Positions 49,768 to 57,262 of a stretch of DNA of 64,000 nt are shown here, in pieces. Source of the DNA: Halosimplex aquaticum. GTDB lineage: Archaea; Halobacteriota; Halobacteria; Halobacteriales; Haloarculaceae. The notes beneath the pieces are model-generated. The model was not told where the DNA came from and did not search any database. It saw only the letters and a program-made list of their open reading frames with translations. The position numbers and the translations under genes are program-made. The stretch covers positions 1,674,001-1,738,000 of the forward strand of contig NZ_CP118158.1 in assembly GCF_028747785.1 (NCBI RefSeq), in the 5' to 3' direction. Numbering within the stretch: the stretch's first letter is position 1; every line of letters begins with the position of its first letter.

Positions 49768-51549
49768 ATGACCGATACCACGGCACTCGGTGAGTGGGCG
49801 TCACTCGGTGGCGACCCTGCCAGCGACGGTGCGGGCGCCCCCGACGCCGTCTTCGCTCAGGTCAGCGACCTCCACGGGCAACTGACGCCGCGCCACCAGG
49901 TCTACTACGACAACCCGACGTCGACGCCGGACTTCGACTTCGGAGACGACGACCGCGTCGTCGAGCGCGGCGGCGGGATTCCCCTGCTCGCGGCCAAACT
50001 CGACGAACTCCGCGAGCACCACGATGTCTGTACGCTCATGAGCGGCGACACGTTCCACGGCTCCGCCGTGACCACCTACACCGATGGGCGAGCGATGCTC
50101 GATCCAGTCAACGAGCACGTCGTCCCCGACGTCTACGTCCCCGGCAACTGGGACTACTCGAACGAGGCCGCCGAGGATGGCAACTTCGTGGAGCTGATGG
50201 ACGACCTCGACGCCCCGATTCTTGCGAACAACCTCTACGACTGGGAGACCGACGAGCGGTTGTACGACGCGTACAGCATCCTCGACGTCGGTGGCCTCTC
50301 TGTGGGCGTCGTCGGGATGACGAACGTCTACGTCGACCGGATGGCGCCCGCGTTCTCCGAGGGGAAGTACCGCTTCGGCAAGCACCCCGCACTCCTCGAA
50401 GAGTCCGCACGGGCCGCCCGCGAGGACGGCGCGGACGTCGTGGTCGCGGTCACCGAGATCGGCCTCCCGTGGATGGTCCAGGCCGCCAAGGACTGTCCGA
50501 GCGTGGACGTGATGTTCAGCGCGCACACCCACGAGTACACCTACGACCCGATCGTCGTCGAGGAGACCGAAACCGTGGTCGTCGAGTCCGGGATGGGCGA
50601 GGCGCTCGGCCGTGTGGACCTCCGAGTTCGAGACGGGGAGATACAGTTCCGTCATCATCTCTACTGTCTGACCGAGGACGGCGAGCACACGCCAGAGCCG
50701 GACGCCGACGCGGCGGAGACAGTCGAAGCCGTGCGCGCGCCCTTCCTCGAGGACGACCCGGGGTTCGAGCGAGGCGCGGGCACGCTCGACCGGCCGCTGG
50801 ATACGGTCGTCGGCCGGACGGAGAACCCACTCTACCGGCAGTCGTTCCTCGAGAGCGCGTGGAACACGCTGTTCAACGACGCACTCCGGACCCACTTCGA
50901 CACCGACCTCGCCGTCTCGCACGGATTCCGGTATGGGACTGCCATCCCGCCCGGCGACATCACGCTCGGCGAACTGTACACGTTCTTCCCGATGACGACA
51001 CCCGTCGCCCGCGGTGTCGCCTACGGACAGCAACTCACGAACCACATGGAGGAGTTCCTCGAAGACAACTTCACGCCGTACCCCTACGACCAGGAGGACG
51101 GTCGCGTCCGCAACTTCTCCTCGAACGTCGAGGTGACCGTCGACCCGACCGCGAAGCGCGGCCGTCGCCTCGTCGAGTTGCGAATCGACTCCGAGACGGT
51201 CGACCCGGAGGAGACGTACTCGGTGGCGACGTTCCGCCGGCCCGGAGATCCCGAACGCGACCTCGGCAACTGCGGGTTCCCGTTCCAGGACGTCGAGGTC
51301 GACGACGAGACGATACCGGTCGACGTCATCGTCGAGTATCTCGAGGACCACTCGCCCGTCGACTATGAGGTGATGGGGCTGGTCGAGAGTGCAGACGATG
51401 GCGGCCGAGCCCAGAACACGCCCGCAGACGGACCGTATCCGTTCATCCAACCGGGCGTCGACTATCAGGGCGGTGAGGCCTACTGCGAGACGTCCATGAT
51501 TCCGGGCAGGAACACTTTCCCCGACGAAGGGCGTAATCGAACGCGCTAG
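49768..51549 (+). CDS. SoxB-like metallohydrolase (5'-nucleotidase fold), no export signal
   Basis: 593 residues. Metal sites appear in order: QVSDLHGQ (D34, H36), LMSGDTFHGSA (D94), VPGNWDYSN (N127), and FSAHTHEYTY; the C-terminal domain has SHGFRYGTAIPPGDITLGELYTFFP. The GDTFHGSA...GRAML...GNWDYS arrangement is closest to SoxB (GDTWQGSA...GHWE), the dimanganese thiosulfohydrolase that removes sulfate from a sulfur-carrier cysteine; ordinary 5'-nucleotidases have GNHE. Unlike SoxB, no Tat or Sec signal is present, so it should act in the cytoplasm. Two cysteines near the end (GNCGFPF, EAYCETS). The rhodanese-MBL gene starts 64 bases downstream. Confidence 0.75.
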   Translation: MTDTTALGEWASLGGDPASDGAGAPDAVFAQVSDLHGQLTPRHQVYYDNPTSTPDFDFGDDDRVVERGGGIPLLAAKLDELREHHDVCTLMSGDTFHGSAVTTYTDGRAMLDPVNEHVVPDVYVPGNWDYSNEAAEDGNFVELMDDLDAPILANNLYDWETDERLYDAYSILDVGGLSVGVVGMTNVYVDRMAPAFSEGKYRFGKHPALLEESARAAREDGADVVVAVTEIGLPWMVQAAKDCPSVDVMFSAHTHEYTYDPIVVEETETVVVESGMGEALGRVDLRVRDGEIQFRHHLYCLTEDGEHTPEPDADAAETVEAVRAPFLEDDPGFERGAGTLDRPLDTVVGRTENPLYRQSFLESAWNTLFNDALRTHFDTDLAVSHGFRYGTAIPPGDITLGELYTFFPMTTPVARGVAYGQQLTNHMEEFLEDNFTPYPYDQEDGRVRNFSSNVEVTVDPTAKRGRRLVELRIDSETVDPEETYSVATFRRPGDPERDLGNCGFPFQDVEVDDETIPVDVIVEYLEDHSPVDYEVMGLVESADDGGRAQNTPADGPYPFIQPGVDYQGGEAYCETSMIPGRNTFPDEGRNRTR

Positions 51550-51613
51550 ACGGCGACGGCGAACGCGACGGATCCGACGGACGGCACACTCGGCACGACA
51601 CAGGTGAGATACG

Positions 51614-52762
51614 ATGGTCAAAAACATTACTGTGGAACAACTCGCGGACGGGATCGACGCCGACGAACAGTTCACGCTCATCGACGTGCGTCCCGAAGAC
51701 AGCTTCGAGGCCTGGCACGTGCGCGACGCAGAGAACGTCCCGTACGACCCTGACGAGGGCTTGAGTGAGGACCAACTGAACGAGGTGAACGCACTGGTCG
51801 ACGGCCAGCCGGTCGTCGCTATCTGTGGGAAGGGTTTGACTTCGACGCCGTTCGCGTTCGAACTCGACGAGCACGGCTACGACGACCTCTCGGTCGTCAC
51901 TGGCGGCATGGAGGCGTGGAGCAAACTCTACGAGGTCGTCCCCATCGAGACGGCCAGCGAGGACCTCGTCGTTCGGCAGGTCCAGCGCCGCGCGAAGGGC
52001 TGTCTCGGCTACGTCGTCGGTTCGAAAGCGGCGGACGCGGCCGTCGTGGTCGATGCGACCAGACAGACCGACCAGTTCAAGGTCGCCGCCCAGGACGCTG
52101 GACTCTCCATCACGCGCGTTCTCGATACGCACGTCCACGCCGACCACATCTCGGGCGGTTCGGCACTCGCCGACGAGGTCGGCGTGCCTTACTACCTCGG
52201 CGAAGGGGCCAGCGAGCGCGGCGTCGAGTACGAATACGAACCGCTATCGGATGGCGAAGTCGTCGAGGTCGGCGACGTCGAGATCGAGGCGCTGCACACG
52301 CCCGGGCACACCTCGGAGATGATGAACTACCTCGTCGACGGGGAACTCCTGTTGACGGGCGATACGCTGTTCGTCGACTCCGTCGGACGGACGGAACTCC
52401 AGTTCGGCGAGGACGACGCCTCCCGTGGAGCGGAACTGCTGTACGACTCGCTCCACGAGACCATCCTCGACCTCCCAGACGACACGACGATTCTGCCGGG
52501 TCACCTCACCGTCACGAGCGACGGGCGCTACGAGAACGGCTCGCCGGGCGAACCCCTCGAGGCCCGACTCGGGGACCTCCGCGACGAACTCGACTTCCTC
52601 GGGCTGGACCGCGACGCGTTCGTCGAGCGCCTGACCGAGGACGTCCCGGAGAAGCCCCCGAACTACGAGGCAGTCATCGCCATCAACACCGGCAAAGACA
52701 CCGTCGACGACGAGACCGAGGCGACGGAACTCGAACTGGGGCCGAACAACTGTGCCGCATAG
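51614..52762 (+). CDS. Rhodanese-MBL fusion (persulfide dioxygenase/sulfurtransferase type)
   Basis: 382 residues. Rhodanese domain about 5-105 with VVAICGKGLTSTPF (active cysteine), MBL domain with THVHADHISGG, HTPGHTSEMM, LLTGDTLFVDSVGR (iron-ligand Asp present) and LPGHLTV. It ends exactly LELGPNNCAA. It lies between the SoxB-like hydrolase and a multicopper oxidase, so its substrate could be the sulfur bound on a carrier processed by the hydrolase. The start of the next gene lies in its last codons (GTG in AACTGTGCC). Confidence 0.88.
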   Translation: MVKNITVEQLADGIDADEQFTLIDVRPEDSFEAWHVRDAENVPYDPDEGLSEDQLNEVNALVDGQPVVAICGKGLTSTPFAFELDEHGYDDLSVVTGGMEAWSKLYEVVPIETASEDLVVRQVQRRAKGCLGYVVGSKAADAAVVVDATRQTDQFKVAAQDAGLSITRVLDTHVHADHISGGSALADEVGVPYYLGEGASERGVEYEYEPLSDGEVVEVGDVEIEALHTPGHTSEMMNYLVDGELLLTGDTLFVDSVGRTELQFGEDDASRGAELLYDSLHETILDLPDDTTILPGHLTVTSDGRYENGSPGEPLEARLGDLRDELDFLGLDRDAFVERLTEDVPEKPPNYEAVIAINTGKDTVDDETEATELELGPNNCAA

Positions 52763-54185
52763 AACACAGCACTCGCTCTCCCGTCGCAGCCTCCTCCAGC
52801 TGATGGGAGCGACCACTCTCGGCGTGATCGCGGGCTGTTCCGGTCAGCTACCGGGTTCCGGCGACGGAGGGGGTCGTGAGGTGACGCCCCGCTCGACAGT
52901 TACGGCCGAGCCAGATACGTCCGTCAACCTCACTGCGGCGTCCGGGACCATTCGGCCAGCCCCCGAGACGTCGACGACCAACTGGATGTACGAGGGTCAA
53001 TTCCCAGGGCCGGAGCTACGCGTCCAGGAGGGTGACGTGCTCAGCGTCGAACTGACCAACGATCTCCAGGCGAAGACGACGATTCACTGGCACGGGATTC
53101 CCGTCGCGAATCCGATGGACGGCGTGCCGAACGTGACCCAGGACCCGATCGATTCCGGCGAGACATTCACGTATACGTTCCGTGCCGAACCCGCGGGAAC
53201 GTACTTTTACCACAGTCACGTCGGGCTCCAGCTTGACCGGGGATTGTTCGGCCCACTGATCGTCGAAGAACGCAGCCCACACGTCGAGTACGACCGCGAG
53301 TACGTCGTCATCGTCGACGATTACCTCCCCGAAGAGCCGGAACTTCCGTCGGACGGGGGGATGGGCGGCGATGGTGGAATGGGCGGGGGAGGCGGGATGA
53401 TGGGGGACGTTCGACCGCCGTACGAGGGCCTCCTGATCAACGGCCGGCTTCCAGCAGATCCACCGACGTTCGAAGTGGCAGAAGGAGAGCGGATCCGCTT
53501 CCGGTTCGTGAACGCCGGCAGCGCGACAGTCTTCGGTGTACGAATCGCCGGCCACGAAATGACGGTGACCCACGCCGATGGGCGACCCGTCGAACCCATC
53601 GACGTGGACTCGTTCGTCTTCGGAGCCGGCGAGCGCTACGACGCCGTGATCGAGGCGACGAATCCGGGCACGTGGGCCGTTCAAGCGAATGCGCTCGATG
53701 GAAACGAACCACCCGCCAGAGCCGTCGTCGAGTACGAGTCAGCTAGCGGAGGGAGCCCACAGAGCCCGTCGTCGGCCAGTAACCGGCTGCAGTACGGGGA
53801 CTTGCAGGCGATCTCCTCGCTCGACGGGGTGAGTGGAGAGCCGGATCGAACGTTCGACCTGACGCTCTCACGCGGCAGGGGCCAGTCATACACGTGGACG
53901 ATAGATGGACAGGCCTACCCGGACGCCGACCCGCTCCAGATCCGGCCCGACGAACACGTCCGGATTCGGATGACCAATCGGAGCCCAGTCGTTCACCCGA
54001 TGCACCTTCACGGTCACTTCTTCCAGGTCGGCGACGCAATCAAAGACACAGTCATCGTGCCCGGGCATAGAGGGCAGGTGACGATCGACTTCCATGCCGA
54101 CAACCCCGGCCGGTGGTTGTTCCACTGTCACAACCTGTACCATCTCGATGCAGGGATGGCGCGTGTCGTGAGATACGTCGAGTGA
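52752..54185 (+). CDS. Multicopper oxidase (lipoprotein-like Tat signal)
   Basis: 477 residues from a GTG inside the end of the previous gene (11-base overlap). The signal RRSLLQLMGATTLGVIAGCSG has twin Arg and a lipobox cysteine, so it should be anchored outside the cell. Copper sites: IHWHGIP, FYHSHVGLQ, HPMHLHGHFFQ and HCHNLYHLDAGM, a full set for types 1, 2 and 3. A Gly/Met-rich loop (GGMGGDGGMGGGGGMM) of the copper-resistance type lies near residue 200. Possible roles: copper oxidation, phenol or metal oxidation, electron disposal; not decided by sequence. Confidence 0.9.
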   Translation: MPHRTQHSLSRRSLLQLMGATTLGVIAGCSGQLPGSGDGGGREVTPRSTVTAEPDTSVNLTAASGTIRPAPETSTTNWMYEGQFPGPELRVQEGDVLSVELTNDLQAKTTIHWHGIPVANPMDGVPNVTQDPIDSGETFTYTFRAEPAGTYFYHSHVGLQLDRGLFGPLIVEERSPHVEYDREYVVIVDDYLPEEPELPSDGGMGGDGGMGGGGGMMGDVRPPYEGLLINGRLPADPPTFEVAEGERIRFRFVNAGSATVFGVRIAGHEMTVTHADGRPVEPIDVDSFVFGAGERYDAVIEATNPGTWAVQANALDGNEPPARAVVEYESASGGSPQSPSSASNRLQYGDLQAISSLDGVSGEPDRTFDLTLSRGRGQSYTWTIDGQAYPDADPLQIRPDEHVRIRMTNRSPVVHPMHLHGHFFQVGDAIKDTVIVPGHRGQVTIDFHADNPGRWLFHCHNLYHLDAGMARVVRYVE

Positions 54186-54352
54186 CCACTGGTCGTATCT
54201 TGTGCAAACCACAGTATTCGGCATAGATGAACGGTCCGATTTTTGAAAAACGGTTAGAACACTCTATACGCGTTCCCAAACGTTCTCCTGTGCGGATTCA
54301 CACCACGTCGAGAACACCCGAGCGGTCCTACGAGTAACCGAGGAGAAAGACA

Positions 54353-54559
54353 ATGACCAACTTCACACTCGGACGCTGGTTGCTCGTGGGACTCCTCAGG
54401 ATGGGGCTCCTCATCGCCGTCCCGCTCTACATCGTCTATGCACTCCTCAATCGAGGATCCGGCGAGAACGATGAGCAGTCGCTGTCGGTTCCCCGCGAGC
54501 GCTACGCCCGCGGTGAGCTCTCGGACGACGAATTCGATCGACGGCGAAAAACAGCTTGA
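54353..54559 (+). CDS. SHOCT-domain small membrane protein
   Basis: 68 residues: one membrane helix (RWLLVGLLRMGLLIAVPLYIVYALL) followed by a polar linker and the C-terminal SHOCT motif VPRERYARGELSDDEFDRRR. SHOCT domains are short helical hairpins of unknown function at protein ends. This is one of four in the window (see 55091, 55949, 63423), three of them near copper-binding proteins. Confidence 0.75.
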   Translation: MTNFTLGRWLLVGLLRMGLLIAVPLYIVYALLNRGSGENDEQSLSVPRERYARGELSDDEFDRRRKTA

Positions 54560-54667
54560 ACGTTTCGGATGACCGGAACAGTTGTTGTTCCAGCAGATGC
54601 ACCATACCCCCAACACCCGCCGTTGTGGCACCCAAGCGTTAACCCCCTGGACGGAGTATGATATTTT

Positions 54668-55084
54668 ATGGAATTCACAATACAGACGTCAGTCACCGGC
54701 GAGTTCGACGACGTCGTCGACACGACGATCGCAGCGCTCGAAGACGAAGGATTCGGCGTCCTCTGTGACATCGACATCCAGGCGACGCTCAAGGAAAAAC
54801 TCGGCGAGGAGTTTCGACAGTACCGTATCCTCGGTGCGTGCAATCCTCCGCTGGCGTACGAGGGACTGACCGAAGAGATCGAACTCGGCGCACTCCTCCC
54901 GTGTAACGTCATCGTCTACGAAACCGATGACGGCGATATCGTTGTGAGTGCCGTCGATCCAAAGCAATTGGTCGGTATCGCGGACAACGATGCGCTCGAC
55001 TCCATCGCGACCGAGGTCAACGAGCGTTTCGAGCGTGTTCTCTCGGCCGTCACCGACGAACTAGGATCCACGTCGGAGGCCTGA
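54668..55084 (+). CDS. DUF302 family protein
   Basis: 138 residues with the DUF302 motif YRILGACNPPLAYEGLTEEIELGALLPCNVIVYET and both cysteines. Its N-terminus is MEFTIQTSVTGEFDDVVDTTIAALEDEGFGV, the classical start of the family. It shares the motif with the protein at 32913-33353, but the two are not close duplicates. The SHOCT membrane gene follows six bases later in the same unit. Function unknown. Confidence 0.87.
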   Translation: MEFTIQTSVTGEFDDVVDTTIAALEDEGFGVLCDIDIQATLKEKLGEEFRQYRILGACNPPLAYEGLTEEIELGALLPCNVIVYETDDGDIVVSAVDPKQLVGIADNDALDSIATEVNERFERVLSAVTDELGSTSEA

Positions 55085-55090
55085 TCTCCG

Positions 55091-55444
55091 ATGGCTTCGT
55101 CGAACCAGCTCGACACCACGACCATCCTCCTCCTGATCCTCGGAGCGATCATCGTGCTCCCGTTGCTCACAATGGGAATGGGATTCGGCGGAATGATGGG
55201 GTACGGCGGGATGATGGGCCAGTATGGCGGTACTGGCGGGTGGTGGCCGTTCATCGGGATGCTCGTCCCGATCATCTTCCTCCTCATCATCCTCGGCGGT
55301 GGCTACCTCGTCTTCCGGCGCATGAGCGAAACGCAGACGTCTCGAAATCCCGCGATGGAGGAACTCCGCACGGCATACGCTCGTGGCGACCTCACTGACG
55401 AAGAGTTCGAAGCCCGCCGCGAGAGACTCGAACGGTCGGAGTGA
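55091..55444 (+). CDS. SHOCT-domain membrane protein with a Gly/Met-rich loop
   Basis: 117 residues: helix 1 (TTILLLILGAIIVLPLLTM), a Gly/Met/Tyr-rich loop (GMGFGGMMGYGGMMGQYGG), helix 2 (FIGMLVPIIFLLIILGGGYLVF), then the SHOCT motif ELRTAYARGDLTDEEFEARRERL. Met-rich loops of this kind bind copper(I) in other proteins, and the multicopper oxidase in this cluster has a similar loop. It is cotranscribed with the DUF302 gene. Confidence 0.75.
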   Translation: MASSNQLDTTTILLLILGAIIVLPLLTMGMGFGGMMGYGGMMGQYGGTGGWWPFIGMLVPIIFLLIILGGGYLVFRRMSETQTSRNPAMEELRTAYARGDLTDEEFEARRERLERSE

Positions 55445-55453
55445 GCCAACGAG

Positions 55454-55471
55454 TACGCACCAAGGTGCGTA
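55454..55471 (+). terminator. Hairpin after the DUF302-SHOCT unit
   Basis: TACGCACC-AA-GGTGCGTA, a perfect 18-base inverted repeat ten bases after the stop of the SHOCT gene. It could end transcription of this unit. There is no clear T-run after it, so an operator is also possible. Confidence 0.35.
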
Positions 55472-55614
55472 TTCCCACGCCTGCGTGATCGAATTCGTGA
55501 TGCTACTCCCGATCACCACTGTGTGAGCGCGCCTTCGAATCAAAGAGATGGAGGTCTCTCAGCTTACGATTCTGAATAGTAATGTGGTTAAGTCCCAATA
55601 CCGTAGTATACTAT

Positions 55615-55923
55615 GTGACCGAAGTCATCCTCTTCACCCAAGAGACATGCGGAGCATGCGCAACACAACGGGAGAAAAACGACGGCCTCGAGGACAAGTA
55701 TCCGGACGTAGAGTTCCGGGAGGTCGACATCCAGAAAGATCTGGAAACGGCCGAGGAATACGGCGTCCGGAAGTCGCCGACGACACTCGTCTACGCGAAC
55801 GGTGAACAGATCGCCGAATTCATTGGCATCGTCGACCGGAACGACTTGGACTCAGCTATCGAGAGCGCGACCGAGCAGTCATCTGGATTCGCCCAGCGCC
55901 TCGTTGATGTTGTGCGTGGATAA
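55615..55923 (+). CDS. Thioredoxin/glutaredoxin-like protein (CGAC active site)
   Basis: 102 residues from GTG 55615, favoured by a GGTTAAG TATA-like box about 28 bases upstream; ATG 55582 would add 11 residues. It has a beta-alpha-beta start VILFTQETCGACATQ with the active pair C-G-A-C, and a cis-proline loop VRKSPTTLVYANG. Small for a thioredoxin, it lacks the first helix and resembles archaeal glutaredoxin-like proteins. A C-terminal helix with EQSSGFAQRLVDVV follows the fold. It is 26 bases upstream of the cupredoxin gene in the same direction. Confidence 0.82.
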   Translation: MTEVILFTQETCGACATQREKNDGLEDKYPDVEFREVDIQKDLETAEEYGVRKSPTTLVYANGEQIAEFIGIVDRNDLDSAIESATEQSSGFAQRLVDVVRG

Positions 55924-55948
55924 CGAACCAGCGACCGATTCAACTCAT

Positions 55949-56704
55949 ATGACGAACTATAGTCGACGTCAGTTTCTGGGAGTGCTCGGTGCCGGCGCAG
56001 TCGCCAGCACAGGCCTCTCTCAGCCAGCCAGCGCACAGGAGACGCCCGTCGTGAAGATGGGCAACAACTACTTCGACCCGATCGGGCTCCACGTCGAACC
56101 CGGCACGACCGTCCGCTTCGAGATAGCAGCCGGTGCACACTCGGCAACGGCCTACGAGAACCGGATTCCATCCGATGCCAGCGCATTCGATAGTGGGACC
56201 ATCTCGTCGGGAGAGTTCGAGTACACGTTTGAGGAACCGGGCACGTACGACTACTACTGCATTCCGCACAAGTCGGTCGGGATGGTCGGTCGCATCGTCG
56301 TCGGCAGCCCTGGCGGTCCAGCCGAAGACAGTCCGATTCCGGACGGTGACGTGCCCGAGAGCGAGGCGATCGTCGAACAGGGGGCGATAGCGTATGGGTC
56401 CAGCAACGGTGGTGACGGGAGCTCCGGTGGCGGAATGAGGGGGCCCGGGATGGGTTCTGGCCCTGGAATGATGAACGGCCGGAACGGTGGATGGTTCGGT
56501 GGGCTGCCGTTCGTCGGCGGGGCACTCGGAATGCTGGGGCTGGTCAGCGGACTCCTCTACTGGGCACTGGGTCGAGGTGATCCACCTCCAGAGAGTGACG
56601 ATTCCGCAATGGAAACCCTCCAACGTTGTTACGCACGAGGCGAAATCGACGAAGAAGAGTTTCAGAAGCGTCGTGAGCGATTAGTGGCGAATCAAGAAAA
56701 CTGA
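55949..56704 (+). CDS. Halocyanin-like blue copper protein fused to a membrane helix and SHOCT domain
   Basis: 251 residues from ATG 55949. The Tat signal SRRQFLGVLGAGAVAS is followed by a cupredoxin domain (about 35-125). Type 1 copper ligands are His in AGAHSATAY, then Cys, His and Met in YYCIPHKSVGM. A Gly/Met-rich linker (GGGMRGPGMGSGPGMM) leads to one membrane helix (FVGGALGMLGLVSGLLYWALG) and a SHOCT motif ETLQRCYARGEIDEEEFQKRRERL inside the cell. This fusion joins an external electron carrier to the small cytoplasmic domain otherwise seen alone here. It may accept electrons from sulfur oxidation or feed the multicopper oxidase. Confidence 0.85.
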   Translation: MTNYSRRQFLGVLGAGAVASTGLSQPASAQETPVVKMGNNYFDPIGLHVEPGTTVRFEIAAGAHSATAYENRIPSDASAFDSGTISSGEFEYTFEEPGTYDYYCIPHKSVGMVGRIVVGSPGGPAEDSPIPDGDVPESEAIVEQGAIAYGSSNGGDGSSGGGMRGPGMGSGPGMMNGRNGGWFGGLPFVGGALGMLGLVSGLLYWALGRGDPPPESDDSAMETLQRCYARGEIDEEEFQKRRERLVANQEN

Positions 56705-56847
56705 AGCTACCGGAGGCCCACGACGATTCCCCACCCGGGCGTCCAGAAGCGCTCACGATAGAAGTATTCAGAGAGCCATTCTACTACGGATTCAAAATTT
56801 GAGCGGTTCGATTTCATCGCAGTCTAAGTCGAAATCACAGTCAACGA

Positions 56848-56896
56848 CCCCACCCTACTTCGCTCACCCTTGGGGGTTCGCTCGTGGAGGGTGGGG
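56848..56896. repeat. Hairpin at the 3' end of the TnpB remnant
   Basis: CCCCACCCT (56848-56856) and AGGGTGGGG (56888-56896) form a perfect 9-base-pair stem. The loop contains CTTCGCTCACCC and TGGGGGTTCGCTC, which can pair again. The structure spans the TnpB stop. IS200/IS605 right ends and their guide (omega/reRNA) scaffolds lie exactly here, so this may be the remains of one. Confidence 0.5.
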
Positions 56897-57244
56897 CTTG
56901 TCCATGAACTCGGCCTCGAACCCGTCCGGGTGGGCGGTGAATCCACCGCTCGGCGTCACTGTTCCAGACTTCAGGGCAAGCTGACTGTTGCCCGTCCGCC
57001 GAGACGACTGTTGGCCCCGGCGGACGTACCGCATTCCAATAATTTTCGCCGCGTTGTAATCGGCGTTCGCTTCCGACCCACACTTCTGACAACAGAATTC
57101 ATCGCGAGTCGTACGATTTTCACTTGCTGTGAACCCGCACTCGGCGCACCGTTTCGACGTGTACGCCGACCCAACCTGTTTCACAGTAATTCCAACTGTC
57201 TCCGCCTTGTACTCAACTTGCTCGTGTGTGACTCGCCAGTTCAT
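56864..57244 (-). pseudogene. TnpB (IS200/IS605, IS1341-type) C-terminal remnant
   Basis: 126 residues remain: RVTHEQVEYKAETVGITVKQVG, zinc ribbon YTSKRCAECGF...CCQKCG and the final RuvC segment EANADYNAAKIIG with its Asp. Full-length TnpB has about 400 residues; the WED, REC and first RuvC parts are gone, leaving an ATG by chance 18 bases from the P-type ATPase stop. Not active. It marks an old insertion between the sulfur/copper cluster and the cation-transport genes. Confidence 0.82.
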
Positions 57245-57262
57245 GGGTTGGCCGACGATTCG

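Noticed and set aside
49768-51549. Plain 5'-nucleotidase annotation
   Set aside because: The GNHE/D motif is replaced by GNWD and the GDTFHGSA block is SoxB-like; nucleotidase remains a fallback only.
49801-51681. 626-codon frame on the minus strand opposite the SoxB-like gene
   Set aside because: Antisense shadow; the plus strand carries metal-binding motifs and is the real gene.
54668-54682. ACAATAC near the DUF302 start as a further regulon element
   Set aside because: It lies inside the coding sequence (codons 3-5) and in the opposite orientation; likely chance.
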